This document shows positions 1 to 8,925 of a stretch of DNA of 13,853 nt, in pieces. The notes below the pieces were generated by a model. That model was not told the DNA's origin, did no database searches, and worked only from the letters and a program-made list of their open reading frames with translations. The translations under genes were made by a program, and so were the position numbers. Position 1 is the first letter of the stretch. Each line of letters begins with the position of its first letter. Origin of the DNA: Bdellovibrionales bacterium (lineage in GTDB: Bacteria; Bdellovibrionota; JAFGOL01); contig JAKIZQ010000015.1 of NCBI GenBank assembly GCA_022707945.1, positions 1-13,853 of the forward strand, read 5' to 3'.

Positions 1-2175
1 TACGACTCAAAAAAATCTGGCGGTATAACAGTGTCCCACTTAAGGTTTGGGAAAGAACCTATAAGAGCACCATTCCTTGTTGATAATGCAGATTTCATAG
101 CAGTACATAATCAGGCATATATTGGCAGATACGACGTGCTTGGTGGAATAAAAGAGGGTGGAATATTTCTTTTGAACAGCCTTTGGGATAACAGTGACGT
201 TTGGAACCATCTTCCATGTGATCTTCAGCAGGCCATTATAGACAAAAAAGTTAAGGTATATAATATAAATGCCAACAAGGTTGCAGAAGAGGTTGGTTTA
301 GGACACAGAATAAATGTTGTTATGCAGGCCGCTTTCTTTATAATTTCTGGAGTGCTTCCAAAGGACCAAGCAATAAAATTCATAAAAACAGCGATAGAAA
401 AATCATACGGAAGAAAGGGTAAAGAAATAGTAGAGCAAAACTGGAAAGCAGTGGATCAAACAGAAAAGAACCTTGCACAAATAAGCATCCCTTCAAGTTC
501 TAACCCTGCTTGCAAACCACAAAAACTTGTTGCAGACAGTGTGCCCGGGTTTATGTCAGAAGTTGCCGCTGTAATTATGCGTGATAAGGGTGATACACTA
601 CCTGTTTCAAAGATACCTTGCGATGGGACTTTCCCATGTGGAGTAAGTCAGTACGAGAAAAGAGGTATTGCTACAGAAGTACCTGTATGGTTATCTGAGA
701 ATTGTATACAGTGTAATATTTGCTCTTATGTTTGTCCTCATTCAGTAATAAGGGCAAAACAAATAGATCCAAATGAATTAAAATCTAAACCAAGTAATTT
801 TAAGACGCTAAAATCTAGCACAAAGAACTCAAATAACTTGGAATTTGCTATTCAAGTATCTCCTTATGATTGTACAGGCTGTGGATCTTGTGTAGTAAGT
901 TGTCCTGCTAAAACAAAGGCACTAGAACTTAAACCTTTTAGTGCTTGTGTAGAAGAAGAGAATGCAAAGTTCGAATATTTTGACAAACTTCCTAACAACG
1001 TTACTGAAGGTGCGGACATAACAACTCTTAAGGGCAGTCAGTTCTTAAGACCATTGTTTGAGTTCAGCGGCGCTTGTGCAGGCTGTGGAGAAACACCTTA
1101 TGTTAAACTGATCACACAGCTTTTTGGTAACAGAATGTATGTGGCAAATGCGACAGGTTGTTCCTCAATATATGGTGGAACTGCTCCGTTCACTCCTTAT
1201 TGCAAGGATGAAGAAGGCAGAGGGCCTGCTTGGGCTAACTCGCTGTTCGAAGATAACGCAGAGTTCGGTTTTGGTATGGAGCTTGGCGTTAGTCAGCTTA
1301 GAAACAGATTGTACATTAACATCAACAAGGCTATAGAAACAGACGGAGTTTCTGGTGAATTCAAAACAGCGTTAAAAGAAATGTTAGATAAAAAAGATAG
1401 CTCTTTTGAATCTATGAGTTCTGCTAAAAAAGTAGAAGCACTCTTAGACGCTGAAATAAAGAAAGCAAAAGGTGAAGCTCTTAACGTAGTTAAGAATATT
1501 AACGAGCTCAAAGATTTCCTTGGTAAAAAATCATTCTGGATACTTGGTGGAGACGGATGGGCTTACGATATAGGTTACGGTGGTCTTGATCACGTACTTG
1601 CTATGGGCAGGGACGTTAACGTGATGGTGCTTGATACAGAAGTTTATTCTAACACCGGTGGACAATCATCAAAGTCAACCCCTATAGGCGCTACTGCAAA
1701 ATTTGCAACTGCAGGAAAAAGAATTGCTAAGAAAGACCTTGGTCTTATTGCAATGAGCTATGGGTACGTTTATGTTGCTTCTATTTCAATGGGAGCTAAC
1801 AGGAATCAGGCAATAAAAGCCATAGTGGAAGCAGAGAATTACCCAGGACCATCTATAGTTATAGCTTACAGCCCATGTATAAACCATGGTATAAACATGC
1901 GTTATTCTCAGGAACAGGAAAAGAAGGCTGTTGAGTGCGGTTACTGGCCACTTTATAGGTACAATCCAATGCTTGCAAAAGAAGGCAAAAACCCATTCAT
2001 ATGGGAATCTAAGGCTCCAACAATGGATTACATAAATGATTACGTTAAAACAGAGGGTAGATTTAAATCTCTTGCTAGTATCGTGCCTAACGAAGTAGAG
2101 GCTATATTTAAGGATGCTGCGGCAGAGGTAGAAAGAAGACGCAAGGTTTATGAGCGTCTCTCTAAATGTGAGTAA
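1..2175 (+). CDS. nifJ: pyruvate:ferredoxin (flavodoxin) oxidoreductase, 5'-truncated by window edge
   Basis: This enzyme oxidatively decarboxylates pyruvate with CoA to acetyl-CoA and CO2, reducing ferredoxin or flavodoxin in the cytoplasm. The frame is open from base 1 (YDSKKSGGITVSHLRFG), so the gene starts outside the window. About 724 residues are present of the usual ~1170-1200. In order they hold the end of the domain that follows the N-terminal pyrimidine-binding domain, the gamma-like domain, an EKR segment (SQYEKRG near nt 646), and two ferredoxin motifs. The first motif has Cys codons at 703, 712, 721 and 733; the second starts at 871 (CTGCGSC...C). Next come the CAGCG cysteines that bind the proximal cluster (codons 1075 and 1084), then the thiamine diphosphate/Mg site GDGWAYDIGYGG (from 1549) with NTGGQSSKSTP further on. 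The single-chain arrangement is the NifJ type, not the multi-subunit archaeal type. The coding part is complete to TAA and shows no lesions. G+C is higher than in the next two genes (32 of 60 bases at 1201-1260), as expected of a highly expressed gene. Confidence 0.97.
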   Translation, partial: YDSKKSGGITVSHLRFGKEPIRAPFLVDNADFIAVHNQAYIGRYDVLGGIKEGGIFLLNSLWDNSDVWNHLPCDLQQAIIDKKVKVYNINANKVAEEVGLGHRINVVMQAAFFIISGVLPKDQAIKFIKTAIEKSYGRKGKEIVEQNWKAVDQTEKNLAQISIPSSSNPACKPQKLVADSVPGFMSEVAAVIMRDKGDTLPVSKIPCDGTFPCGVSQYEKRGIATEVPVWLSENCIQCNICSYVCPHSVIRAKQIDPNELKSKPSNFKTLKSSTKNSNNLEFAIQVSPYDCTGCGSCVVSCPAKTKALELKPFSACVEEENAKFEYFDKLPNNVTEGADITTLKGSQFLRPLFEFSGACAGCGETPYVKLITQLFGNRMYVANATGCSSIYGGTAPFTPYCKDEEGRGPAWANSLFEDNAEFGFGMELGVSQLRNRLYININKAIETDGVSGEFKTALKEMLDKKDSSFESMSSAKKVEALLDAEIKKAKGEALNVVKNINELKDFLGKKSFWILGGDGWAYDIGYGGLDHVLAMGRDVNVMVLDTEVYSNTGGQSSKSTPIGATAKFATAGKRIAKKDLGLIAMSYGYVYVASISMGANRNQAIKAIVEAENYPGPSIVIAYSPCINHGINMRYSQEQEKKAVECGYWPLYRYNPMLAKEGKNPFIWESKAPTMDYINDYVKTEGRFKSLASIVPNEVEAIFKDAAAEVERRRKVYERLSKCE

Positions 2176-2218
2176 CAGTTAAGAATAGCTTATAGTGATA
2201 TCAATTTTATCTGTATTT

Positions 2219-2251
2219 ATGTGGCTCTGATATAAAATATCAGGGCCACAT
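2219..2251 (+). terminator. rho-independent-like terminator after nifJ
   Basis: A long hairpin lies 43 nt after the nifJ stop. Its arms are 2219-2233 and 2237-2251, 15 pairs with one G-U wobble, around an AAA loop. It is followed by TGATTATTAT and, slightly later, a run of six T. The stem is strong, but the U-tract right after it is interrupted, so termination may be incomplete. It separates nifJ from the secreted-protein operon. Confidence 0.7.
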
Positions 2252-2261
2252 GATTATTATC

Positions 2262-2291
2262 TTGAATTTTTTACATGGTTTTTGGTAGAAT
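2262..2291 (+). promoter_or_regulatory. sigma70-like promoter for the secreted-protein operon
   Basis: TTGAAT at 2262-2267 matches the -35 box and TAGAAT at 2286-2291 the -10 box, with an 18-nt spacer. Transcription would be expected to start at about 2297-2300, at or within a base or two of the ATG at 2300. The mRNA would then be leaderless or nearly so. This agrees with the lack of a convincing Shine-Dalgarno sequence before that ATG. It is inferred from consensus matching only. Confidence 0.5.
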
Positions 2292-2299
2292 GCGCCCCA

Positions 2300-5200
2300 A
2301 TGACAATACCATTCATTAAAAGGGCATATTTTTATGTTATTTTGTTGTCCCTTGTTTGTGCACCACTTTATGCACAAATAAAAGAAGATAGATATGGTAA
2401 TAAATATTATTACGACAAGATAGACAAGAACATTAACAACCTAAGAGTGCTATTTGTTAGTGATCCCCACGGCAATACATATAAAATATCACAGTTAGTT
2501 GGATACAAGAATGATATAGAAAAAAAACACCCAGAAGATGCAACTTTACTATTATGGGGTGGAGATGAACCTAAGGGTTATCCAATATGGGGTTTTAGAA
2601 AAAACGAAATAGGATATTCTCTTTGGGCAAAGCATGCATATGCCGCTGTGATAGGGAACCACGATCTTATTTATTATCCTCTGGATAATATAGATAGATT
2701 AATAGAAAAAAAAGGACTCCAATTTATTGCGACTAATATAAGTAGTGTAAATAATAAGGATACCAAAAAGAAGGTCTATCCATATCCGAGATACAAAATA
2801 GTAGAACTTGCTGACGGGAAGAAGATACTTATACTTGGTATGGTAACACAAAGTATAAACACCGACGATAGAATATCCAATAAAATATATATGGAAACCC
2901 CAAGTTCTGAGTACAACAAGATACTAACCCAAGTTGAAACAATTTATGGTACTATCTCAAAAGTATTTCTTCTTGCTCACTTTGAAAGAAGATTAAGTCC
3001 AGAAAAAGGAGAAGACCTAGAGACTTTTGTTAATAAGATAGAGAACAAGAATGTTCTGGTTTTTAAGGGACATGATCACAAGGACGGAACATATTTCCTA
3101 AAAGTAGAAGGAGCTTTAATACCAGTTATAGAGACTGGAGAATCTCTTAACTTAATTAAATATGTAAAGATGTCTGCACAAGATCTTGAGTATAAGGGGC
3201 ATCTTGACATTGATGTAAGAGGACTTTCTCCAGATAAACAGACCAATATTTTCATAAACAACATGAAAAACAATATCCCTATACCGTTAAAGTATGATGT
3301 GTTGTCTGAATATCTTTTTGATGGAAGCGATCATTCTTGGCATTTTAATAGAGCTGAAATAGATGCTAGACCAGAGGATCCTGGTGAAATAATATTAAAT
3401 ACTTCTGTTACAGCGTTAGTGCTTGATGCGTATCGTTATGTAGTCAACTCCAACATGGCGATGCTTGAGTCTGGAAATGTTCGTTCTGGTATACCCAAAA
3501 AGAAAAATGTTACAGGCATGGACATATACAAGGTTATACCGTTCGAAAATGATATTGTTGTATCAGAGGTTCTAGGCGCTAGGATAGAAGAGATCATTAA
3601 TGAGAATTATAAGAGTGGCGAACAAAGAATACTTATAAGAGGTGTTGTTCAAGTCTATGATGAAATTAATGATAGGCTGGTAATAAAAAAAGTATATGAT
3701 CCTTCAATTAAAGACTATAAGATATTCGATCCCAAACTTACTTATACTATCTCATCAATAGATCATTTTGCAAAGAAACATTCATTAAATATTATAGACG
3801 AAAATACTGGTTGGAAGGATTACTTGGCAATAATAAGTTATATTCGGGCTAAAAATAAAATATATAGAGATAAAAGTTGGATAGCAAAATATCATGAAGA
3901 TTATTATCTCTGTAATGTAAGCAGAAATGGCAATAAGGATATCACTAGAAGTTCATACGACGTTAATGATCCTATCTTTGATAAAGTTAAAATTGACTCA
4001 GATAAGTATTATAGAACTTATACCAAAATGAGTATAGAACAAATGACAGAAGAGTTAGATGTTATTATACCTGAATTAAAAAAACTTAATAACGGATATC
4101 TTTTTGGACTTACACCAGCTGATGATGCAAAAGATGCAAAAGATCTCCTTTCATCTATTGTAAATATTTATAATGTATGGGGCAATTTATTTCCACATGA
4201 AAGAAACTTGAAGGTAATCTACGATATTCACGGCACCAATACTGATGCAGCATATAATGATTGGATGTTAAGGCTGAGAGCATTTATCTTGCTGAGTAGG
4301 CTTTTTAGAGAACTTTATCCAGAAAATCCAAGAACAGCAGATGTTTGGGGCCATTATGTTGACCTGCGTATTAAAAGTGATGAATTTGTAAGTAAACGTT
4401 CAAAGAAAAAAAATAAAAGTATAAATAAAAATACGATTAATATTGTATCTACACATCAAGGTATTAAGGATGAAGCAAAAAAAGAGATAGCAGACATCTT
4501 GAAAGGATACAGCAAAGTTGGGTTTAAACTACCTATAGATTTATATGAGAAAGTTACTAATTATAATAATCAGCTTATAGATCTCATAAAAGAATTATGT
4601 GAAAAAGAGGGTGTTAAGTATCATACAGAGATATTAAGTACAAGCTATGGAAAATATACGGCAATAGTTTATGAAACAGAAGGCGATCATTATATTAATA
4701 GAATCGCTAAATTTAGGTCAAGATTCAAGGTAAAATTGGTGTATCTACCTGTTATATTCATCTTAACTGAAGCTGGCGCCCAATATGATTCAAAAGGTGT
4801 TTTTTATGTTGGTGATAATTTTGCAAAAATGTTGGGTGATTATAAGAACCTAATACATGAAGATATACATATATTATTTAAGTCCATGTGGAACATAGGA
4901 ATGGAAAGTGATTTTCATGGTTCAATATATAGAAATGTTAAATTAAACATTTTAGAACCACTTTACTCCTCAGAAGTTTCTATAGATGAAGTACCTGCAT
5001 ATATAGAAACTATATCTTATGAACTTAGAGCAGCTGTTCGTGAAGAGGATCCTCTACAAAATTTGGTATATGCAAAAAAGTACCTCAAGGTAGTGACTGA
5101 TATAACAGATCGTATAATAGTTGAGTTAGAGGAATTAAGCCATCTATTAAATGAACCCTATGAAGAGTTCGTGTTAGGAATAGAGTATGACAATCATGAT

Positions 5201-6997
5201 TATTATAAAAGCAAATTCTTCTTCAACAAGAACAGTTTGACAGTAAAAACAGAAGTAAAGAAAGGGCCGAACAACACAAGATATACCGATATAATATTTG
5301 AGAAGAGTGGTTTTAATTACAACACCATGACTAAAGCCATGATACCTGAAGTTGATTTTATAAGAACTAAAATAAACAGACAATTAGAGCTTATGAAGAC
5401 ATTCAGTAACGGATTCCATGAACTAGATGATAACGTAAGTTCTGTAATTAATAATATTGGATTATCAAAAGAGGTAGATAAATACAAGACTGGACTTCTA
5501 GTAAAAGAAGTTGAATCTATAAGAGCTATTTATAGGCAGAATATTAGTGTTAATGAAGGTGTATCTTTTAAGGATGCAATAAAGGCGTATAATCCTAATT
5601 CTTTGAATAATACATCATCAAGAGTTGAGGAAAATAATAGTAATCTTAATATTAGTATGCCAATTACAGATAATGAATCAGCGATAAATTTATTAAGCTT
5701 TGGAGAAAAATATTTTTCGGGTGTCTTATATAAAACACCAGCTGGTATCCATCAGTTTGTGATTGGAGATGTTTTGATTTCGGCCTCTAAATTATTTAAT
5801 AAGTTTGCGACACAAGGCTCTGTTGAATTATGGTCTGGCAAGGGTTTTTCTGTAGATGGTAAAATTGTTTGGATAGATGAATCATATCCCGGATACAACG
5901 TTCAAGATCGTAATAAAGCAGGTGTTTTAATAGGCAATCTAAAAGAATTTCTTGATAGTAAGGATGGGTTAGAAATAAAAGATAATTATTTTAATCCAGA
6001 TACCAAATTTTTTACTTTTGAAGATGACAACGAATATGATGCTCAGAAAGTTTCAAGTATCAACTATCTTAAAAGGGCCTATCACCTTGACGATATCCAG
6101 ACTATAAGCCTTACATTGAATGCCATAGATGAAACCCAAGTTGTTACAAAAGAAAGCCAGATGTTACTAGGGGCTGCTGCAAAAAAGATAATAAGTGTCT
6201 ATAAAGGATATACTGGTTTACAAATTGATAATGAACCAAGCTTAACTTCATATATAGATAATTTATTGGCAGGAGAAGTACAAGTATCTACACCTGAGTC
6301 TTTTATCAATGAATATAATGGCAGGATTAACTCTTATAAGAAACATCTAATAACACTTAAAACCAGCACAAATGAAGATTTGTCAAAGACTTTAGTAATT
6401 AATGCTAACACCAGTACCAATACTATTGATCCTGTTTCAAGAAAGACATCTTCTATATCTAATTTTAATGATCTTGTACTACCACAAGATTTTGTCCCTT
6501 TGAGTGATCAAGAGGCTATGAAGATACTCTCTACTAACACAGGTCTAGGTTCCAATAATTTAATGGAGCATCTAGAAGTTTTAATGGAGAGGTGGAGTGA
6601 GCAAGATGGTGTTTTAACAGAAAGTGATAAAGATCTTTTGTTTGGTAGGTATGGGAAAAAGGGTATTTATGATTTTATATATCGTCAGGTACTAGAAGGT
6701 GGAGAGCAGATTACTGAAGATGTTAAGTTCTTCTTAATACTTTCTGGATCTGTGGCTTGGCATAATCAATCTTTAACAGGTAGTAGTTTTGGTAAATTAA
6801 ATATAGCGTCTATGGACCTCATCACAGATTCGTTCATTAGTTTTGGTATATTGGGCCAAAATGTTATAGGGAATAGCCTTATAAGTGAAAATATAAACAA
6901 ACGTACTTATTTGACTAACAATAAGTATTTTGTGGAGTTCTTGAATACAGGACTAAATGCTACAAAGAATTACTACAAGGCTGTGATAAAAAAGTGA
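2300..6997 (+). CDS. very large secreted protein: N-terminal 5'-nucleotidase (UshA-like) module plus long extension with zincin-like motif
   Basis: An exported protein of ~1565 residues, numbered here from the ATG at 2300. A TTG at 2282 would add six residues, but it overlaps the predicted -10 box, so ATG is preferred. Residues 1-25 form a signal peptide (KR, hydrophobic core, PLYA before Gln26). Residues ~48-300 are a calcineurin-like metallophosphatase with every metal and catalytic block present: D55/H57, D89 (GGDE), N120/H121 (GNHD), H227 and H258/H260 (GHDH). Residues ~370-505 match the 5'-nucleotidase C-terminal substrate domain, with SGNVRSGIP at 391-399 and IPFEN around F415. Phosphate release from extracellular nucleotides is therefore likely. 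Beyond ~510 I recognise no family. There is a lysine-rich stretch near 700, HEDIH at 853-857 followed 40 residues later by DEVPAYIE (E897), resembling a zincin protease site, then helical, Asn/Ser-rich sequence. A C-terminal domain (1399-1565) is shared with the next gene. Usual UshA proteins are ~550 residues, so two thirds of this one is extra. The nucleotidase call is firm; the rest is open. Confidence 0.85.
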   Translation: MTIPFIKRAYFYVILLSLVCAPLYAQIKEDRYGNKYYYDKIDKNINNLRVLFVSDPHGNTYKISQLVGYKNDIEKKHPEDATLLLWGGDEPKGYPIWGFRKNEIGYSLWAKHAYAAVIGNHDLIYYPLDNIDRLIEKKGLQFIATNISSVNNKDTKKKVYPYPRYKIVELADGKKILILGMVTQSINTDDRISNKIYMETPSSEYNKILTQVETIYGTISKVFLLAHFERRLSPEKGEDLETFVNKIENKNVLVFKGHDHKDGTYFLKVEGALIPVIETGESLNLIKYVKMSAQDLEYKGHLDIDVRGLSPDKQTNIFINNMKNNIPIPLKYDVLSEYLFDGSDHSWHFNRAEIDARPEDPGEIILNTSVTALVLDAYRYVVNSNMAMLESGNVRSGIPKKKNVTGMDIYKVIPFENDIVVSEVLGARIEEIINENYKSGEQRILIRGVVQVYDEINDRLVIKKVYDPSIKDYKIFDPKLTYTISSIDHFAKKHSLNIIDENTGWKDYLAIISYIRAKNKIYRDKSWIAKYHEDYYLCNVSRNGNKDITRSSYDVNDPIFDKVKIDSDKYYRTYTKMSIEQMTEELDVIIPELKKLNNGYLFGLTPADDAKDAKDLLSSIVNIYNVWGNLFPHERNLKVIYDIHGTNTDAAYNDWMLRLRAFILLSRLFRELYPENPRTADVWGHYVDLRIKSDEFVSKRSKKKNKSINKNTINIVSTHQGIKDEAKKEIADILKGYSKVGFKLPIDLYEKVTNYNNQLIDLIKELCEKEGVKYHTEILSTSYGKYTAIVYETEGDHYINRIAKFRSRFKVKLVYLPVIFILTEAGAQYDSKGVFYVGDNFAKMLGDYKNLIHEDIHILFKSMWNIGMESDFHGSIYRNVKLNILEPLYSSEVSIDEVPAYIETISYELRAAVREEDPLQNLVYAKKYLKVVTDITDRIIVELEELSHLLNEPYEEFVLGIEYDNHDYYKSKFFFNKNSLTVKTEVKKGPNNTRYTDIIFEKSGFNYNTMTKAMIPEVDFIRTKINRQLELMKTFSNGFHELDDNVSSVINNIGLSKEVDKYKTGLLVKEVESIRAIYRQNISVNEGVSFKDAIKAYNPNSLNNTSSRVEENNSNLNISMPITDNESAINLLSFGEKYFSGVLYKTPAGIHQFVIGDVLISASKLFNKFATQGSVELWSGKGFSVDGKIVWIDESYPGYNVQDRNKAGVLIGNLKEFLDSKDGLEIKDNYFNPDTKFFTFEDDNEYDAQKVSSINYLKRAYHLDDIQTISLTLNAIDETQVVTKESQMLLGAAAKKIISVYKGYTGLQIDNEPSLTSYIDNLLAGEVQVSTPESFINEYNGRINSYKKHLITLKTSTNEDLSKTLVINANTSTNTIDPVSRKTSSISNFNDLVLPQDFVPLSDQEAMKILSTNTGLGSNNLMEHLEVLMERWSEQDGVLTESDKDLLFGRYGKKGIYDFIYRQVLEGGEQITEDVKFFLILSGSVAWHNQSLTGSSFGKLNIASMDLITDSFISFGILGQNVIGNSLISENINKRTYLTNNKYFVEFLNTGLNATKNYYKAVIKK
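4124..4141 (+). repeat. perfect 9-bp tandem duplication
   Basis: GATGCAAAA occurs twice head to tail, in frame, giving DAK-DAK in the extension of the large secreted protein. It looks like a small replication-slippage duplication that leaves the frame intact. Confidence 0.8.
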
Positions 6998-8859
6998 AAA
7001 AAATACTACTAATTTCTTTGTTTTTAATTATTGCTTTTCCTTTGTACTCTCAGTCAAAAGAAAAAGAATACTTTGCTTTATTCAGCAATGCTGATGGTGA
7101 ACAGTATTATACTAAAGCAAAAGCAGAACCTTTTTATAGTATGGAAGATTTCCTAAAAGTTTCCAGAAGATCAGAATACTATTTAGTCTGGTCATCTATG
7201 GTGAATATAGAGGATGGTAAGATAGTAAAGATATTTTATGATAGATCAAAAATACTGTATAGTTCAGAAGAACAAAGAGTTCTACTTTCAATAGCAAAAT
7301 TTTTTGAGAAGAATAAAGAATTGTTCAAAGACGACTTTGAAATAGCTGCTTATATAGCTAAACCTCTTTCTGTTGATCCAGAAATAGATATAGAATTGAA
7401 AGAATTAAAGAAAAATGTATCTGTGTTCTTGGATTCAGAAAAAAAAGATGAATCTTGCACTTTTTCTTCCCCATTCTCTGGTAACAATTTATCAAAGAAC
7501 CTATATCTTGCCATGCTAGCAACTCAATTATTTGATTCTTTTTCTAAATTAGAAGCTGAGCTTAACAATATTGCTGAAACAAAGTACCTAGACCTTAGTT
7601 CTATCAAAGCATTCCTAGACCAATTCTCGTCATCTTTAGGCTATATGGAAAAGGAAGAAATAGCTAAAGGGCTAGAAGGTCTTTCAAGGATGTTTAGTTT
7701 AGATGTCACTATAAACATGGAAGAACTTAAGAAGGTAAAGGAGTCTATAGTTGAACCAAAAACTGAAGTCAAAAAACCAGTTGTAGAGAATAAGGCTGTT
7801 GTTAAAGCAAAAGTAGAGAAGATCAAACCCCTACAACAAGAAATTAATTTAGCACAACAATCAGAGATAAAACAAAAGATAATAAATTATTATATTAATA
7901 TTCTTCCTAATATTAGAGCTTCTTTACAAGGAAAAACCATACAAGAGATGGCTCATTTTTTAATAGTAGCAAATATTCCAAATGCAGAAAGAAAGAATTT
8001 TAGACTTGACCCAAAGTTGCTTGAAATACTTTTTGGTAACGAATGGAATAACTGGTCTGATGGTGTTATATCAATAGCATCTAAATATTCTAATAATAAT
8101 ATAATGCGTCTATTTTCCATAAGATTTATTGCTAATGCACCGCAGGATATTTTTTATTATGAGGATAAAGAAAAATTAAGAATAAAAAAGACAAGCTTGT
8201 CTGAATTTTTATCTAAACAAGGAGATTCACAAGTTGCTATTTTAAAGCATGTAGATGAGGGATTGTCTGATCCTGCTTGCAACAATGAAGATAAGGAATT
8301 ACTGCCTGTGGTAGAAAAAAGATTACAAAATGTTAATAATGCAGCTTTTATAAAAAATAATTCTTCAATGATATTTTTAGATAATAAGATATTAGTACCT
8401 AAAAATGAAAAAGAAGCCATAGACCTAATAAAAACCTATACATTGTTGGAAAGTGAAGATTTATATGAACAACTAGATGCAGTTCTAAAGAAGATGAGTA
8501 TTAAGACAGGTGTTATTTTTGGGCAAGAAGAATCTAAACTTTGGTTTAGGAAAGGTTTATATGAGTATTTCTCCGTTTTTTCAGAAAATATTGATAGTAA
8601 TGACTCAAAAAAAGAAGATATAGATTTTGTTTTGTTAATATCGGGGATATTGGCTATAGATGCATCTACAAGAAGTTCTCTGCCTTTCTTAACCAGAAGA
8701 GACTATGATGATATATCGAGTTTACAAAGAAGGCTTGGTCTTGGGACGCCTGCTTGTTACAAATTCTTTGAAAGAGGCATGAGACCTTATAAAACTAGAG
8801 CTACTTATCAATTCTATTCTATTACAAAACAGACTTACTATAGAGCAGTTAAGTATTAA
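6994..8859 (+). CDS. secreted protein of unknown function sharing the C-terminal domain of its upstream neighbour
   Basis: A 621-residue protein with a clear signal peptide (MKK, hydrophobic 4-15, then FPLYSQ; cleavage about 19-21). I do not recognise a family for the body. Residues ~25-245 are mixed and charged. Residues ~250-282 are a Val/Lys/Pro/Glu-rich linker of the sort seen in periplasm-spanning proteins, and 285-465 is largely helical. Residues 468-621 align with residues 1399-1565 of the upstream protein: 14 of the first 40 positions are identical, and both end in a T..-YY(K/R)AV motif. Three cysteines are present (155, 429, 588). The GTG start overlaps the upstream TGA stop (GTGA), with only a weak AAGG far upstream, so translation is probably coupled and the two products are probably made together. 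The signal peptides also match at their ends (PLY then A or S, then Gln). The DNA is very AT-rich (12 G+C of 60 at 8341-8400). A role as partner, scaffold or surface component of the nucleotidase protein is inference. Confidence 0.85.
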   Translation: MKKILLISLFLIIAFPLYSQSKEKEYFALFSNADGEQYYTKAKAEPFYSMEDFLKVSRRSEYYLVWSSMVNIEDGKIVKIFYDRSKILYSSEEQRVLLSIAKFFEKNKELFKDDFEIAAYIAKPLSVDPEIDIELKELKKNVSVFLDSEKKDESCTFSSPFSGNNLSKNLYLAMLATQLFDSFSKLEAELNNIAETKYLDLSSIKAFLDQFSSSLGYMEKEEIAKGLEGLSRMFSLDVTINMEELKKVKESIVEPKTEVKKPVVENKAVVKAKVEKIKPLQQEINLAQQSEIKQKIINYYINILPNIRASLQGKTIQEMAHFLIVANIPNAERKNFRLDPKLLEILFGNEWNNWSDGVISIASKYSNNNIMRLFSIRFIANAPQDIFYYEDKEKLRIKKTSLSEFLSKQGDSQVAILKHVDEGLSDPACNNEDKELLPVVEKRLQNVNNAAFIKNNSSMIFLDNKILVPKNEKEAIDLIKTYTLLESEDLYEQLDAVLKKMSIKTGVIFGQEESKLWFRKGLYEYFSVFSENIDSNDSKKEDIDFVLLISGILAIDASTRSSLPFLTRRDYDDISSLQRRLGLGTPACYKFFERGMRPYKTRATYQFYSITKQTYYRAVKY

Positions 8860-8868
8860 AAATTCCAG

Positions 8869-8897
8869 TTGCATAGGTTAACTACTCTGCCTATATT
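8869..8897 (+). promoter_or_regulatory. sigma70-like promoter for asd-fprA
   Basis: TTGCAT at 8869-8874 and TATATT at 8892-8897 are 17 nt apart, the optimal spacing. Transcription would start near 8904, giving a ~22-nt leader that contains the Shine-Dalgarno GAAGGGG (8912-8918, 7 nt before ATG). A 5-bp inverted repeat (ATAGG at 8873-8877, CCTAT at 8890-8894) spans the promoter and could be an operator, but this is weak. No terminator is visible between the upstream stop and this promoter, so read-through from the secreted-protein operon is also possible. Confidence 0.5.
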
Positions 8898-8925
8898 TAG
8901 TGCCTAATAACGAAGGGGACTATAT

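Noticed and set aside
2352..2362. Possible lipobox around Cys20 in the signal peptide of the large protein
   Set aside because: Residues before the Cys are S-L-V, which do not fit the lipobox, while PLYA-Q gives a good signal peptidase I site.
6590..6640. EF-hand or dockerin-like loop (EQDGVLTESDKDLL) in the tail of the large secreted protein
   Set aside because: The acidic residues at loop position 1 and 3 are not both in place, and the paralogous tail has KTGVIFGQEE here, so calcium binding is not supported.
8860..8925. Terminator after the secreted-protein operon
   Set aside because: Only a 5-bp stem with a 12-nt loop can be drawn, with no T-tract after it. A promoter fits this stretch better.
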